Source of the DNA: an uncultured Flavobacteriales bacterium
GTDB taxonomy: Bacteria; Bacteroidota; Bacteroidia; Flavobacteriales_D; Sanyastnellaceae
Reading direction: 5' to 3'
Assembly: GCA_913051865.1 (NCBI GenBank)
Contig: CAJXHE010000012.1
Coordinates: 1-34,990 of the forward strand
Length of the DNA: 34,990 nt
The notes under the pieces were generated by a model. It worked only from the letters and a program-made list of their open reading frames with translations, was not told the origin of the DNA and ran no database searches. A program made the position numbers and the translations under genes. Each line of letters starts with the position of its first letter. Position 1 is the stretch's first letter. Below are positions 34,268 through 34,990 of this stretch, piece by piece.

Positions 34268-34812
34268 GACCAAGGATATGCACTGACTTTAGGACCCTTG
34301 GTTTTTGGTTTTTCTCCAAACAATCCTTGAGCGATAGAAAACAGAATAACATTGAGAGCACTTGAACACAAAGCTTTTGCAAACGCGCTCGGAATCAAAC
34401 TCCATTTAAATCCTTCTACGGCAAACAGCACGAACATGTACGAAAAGGTAATCAATGTGCTTAGCGCGATGAAACGGCCCCAACCATCGTGGTTTACACT
34501 GATAGAGTGTCCCTTTATAAAGCCGTCACGTGGGGTAATTAATTCATTCCATTTCGGGATCATCAAACCCACGAATGCCCCAGCAGCCATATGTAGCCCC
34601 CCTGTCAGAATCACAACATCTAAAAATGCACCTGTCAAAGCCCCTATGATTAAGTAACTTGCTTTGGGCAAATCCAAAGGCAATAGAATCAGTCCGTAGA
34701 TATGAAAACATATTACAAGCCAACCATTTGAAAATACACCAAACCGAAAGACCACCACTTGTAACAGCCAAGTGAGTGCAAGTATACCTATTGCTCGAAT
34801 AATAGCGTTCAT
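34264..34812 (-). CDS. mreD: Rod shape-determining protein MreD
   Basis: MreD is an integral inner-membrane component of the elongasome that links MreC with PBP2 and RodA. The 182-residue protein has about five hydrophobic helices and little else conserved, as is normal for this family. Identification leans on size, topology, the LLPLDLPKASYLIIGALTGAFLDV segment and the position between mreC and mrdA. It is coupled by ATGA overlaps on both sides (34809-34812 with mreC, 34264-34267 with mrdA). Confidence 0.9.
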   Translation of the reverse strand: MNAIIRAIGILALTWLLQVVVFRFGVFSNGWLVICFHIYGLILLPLDLPKASYLIIGALTGAFLDVVILTGGLHMAAGAFVGLMIPKWNELITPRDGFIKGHSISVNHDGWGRFIALSTLITFSYMFVLFAVEGFKWSLIPSAFAKALCSSALNVILFSIAQGLFGEKPKTKGPKVSAYPWS

Positions 34813-34990
34813 TCTGGGGCGAGGGTTATCAGTGAGTCGACAATGTCTGAATTGGCGTTCGTTAGGAATTCTACGTAGTGTATGTGTTTGTAATCGGCAC
34901 CGAGTTTAACCGTGACAGATTGAAATTTATCGGCCTGGGTGACAAGGACTTCTTCCACTTTGCCTACCTCCAGGCCAGAAGGGAATGTGC
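34809..34990 (-). CDS. mreC: MreC, C-terminal fragment (runs off the right edge)
   Basis: The minus-strand frame ending in TGA at 34809 encodes about 60 residues: TFPSGLEVGKVEEV, then a strand ending SVTVKLGADYKHIHYVEFL, then a short tail to LAPE. FPxGLxVGxV followed by a beta strand and a Y.(Y/H)VE(F/V)L segment is the usual end of MreC, the bitopic periplasmic scaffold of the elongasome. The 5' part lies beyond the window. The stop overlaps the mreD ATG by four bases. Confidence 0.88.
   Translation of the reverse strand, partial: TFPSGLEVGKVEEVLVTQADKFQSVTVKLGADYKHIHYVEFLTNANSDIVDSLITLAPE

Noticed and set aside
1-34990. tRNA, rRNA, CRISPR array, insertion sequence or prophage
   Set aside because: I saw no candidate; gaps are all under about 95 bases and every long frame is a housekeeping or envelope gene.

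Overview
The window is a gene-dense chromosomal stretch (about 97% coding) from a member of the Bacteroidota, most likely a Flavobacteriales-like lineage. The assignment rests on gene content and order: pdxJ / CBS protein / nadK / PorG-like (DUF6089) / uppS / bamA / two tandem skp genes / murI, the mreC-mreD-mrdA-rodA shape operon, and a GTG-started sucA followed by sucB. Ribosome-binding sites are not evident, and promoter candidates fit the Bacteroidota TTG...TAnnTTTG pattern rather than the E. coli one. I cannot name a genus.

Layout. 1-3343 (+): the 3' part of a membrane-anchored HAMP/PP2C (SpoIIE-type) phosphatase, translationally coupled to a ClC chloride transporter with two CBS domains. 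3358-4879 (-): an alpha/beta hydrolase and pdxJ (vitamin B6). 4896-12775 (+): an envelope-building run made of a CBS/ACT-like protein, NAD kinase, a PorG-like protein, UppS, BamA, two Skp/OmpH chaperones and glutamate racemase. 12770-21728 (-): a housekeeping run of gamma-carbonic-anhydrase-like protein, YifB/ComM ATPase, GmhA, DsbD, TilS, PabB and dihydrolipoyl dehydrogenase. 21815-30638 (+): an RND/MMPL transporter, RmlA, a short-chain prenyl diphosphate synthase, a small unknown protein, and SucA and SucB. 30643-34990 (-): MreC (3' end only), MreD, PBP2, RodA and a rhodanese that carries the tail of a MoeB/MoeZ-type protein.

How the genes work together. Several genes serve the cell envelope: prenyl diphosphate synthase and UppS supply the undecaprenyl carrier, MurI supplies D-glutamate, the Mre/PBP2/RodA set builds lateral wall, and BamA, Skp and the PorG-like protein build the outer membrane and possibly the type IX secretion system. 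E1, E2 and E3 of the 2-oxoglutarate dehydrogenase complex are all here, although E3 lies about 5 kb away on the other strand.

There is no mobile element, phage, CRISPR array, tRNA or rRNA that I can see, and no non-coding gap above about 95 bases. I found no convincing new biological system. The observation most worth a second look is the rhodanese gene at 30643-31140, which appears to be a MoeZ-like protein that has lost its adenylating domain. Others are the channel-like residue in the ClC protein and an almost leaderless promoter arrangement between pdxJ and its divergent neighbour.
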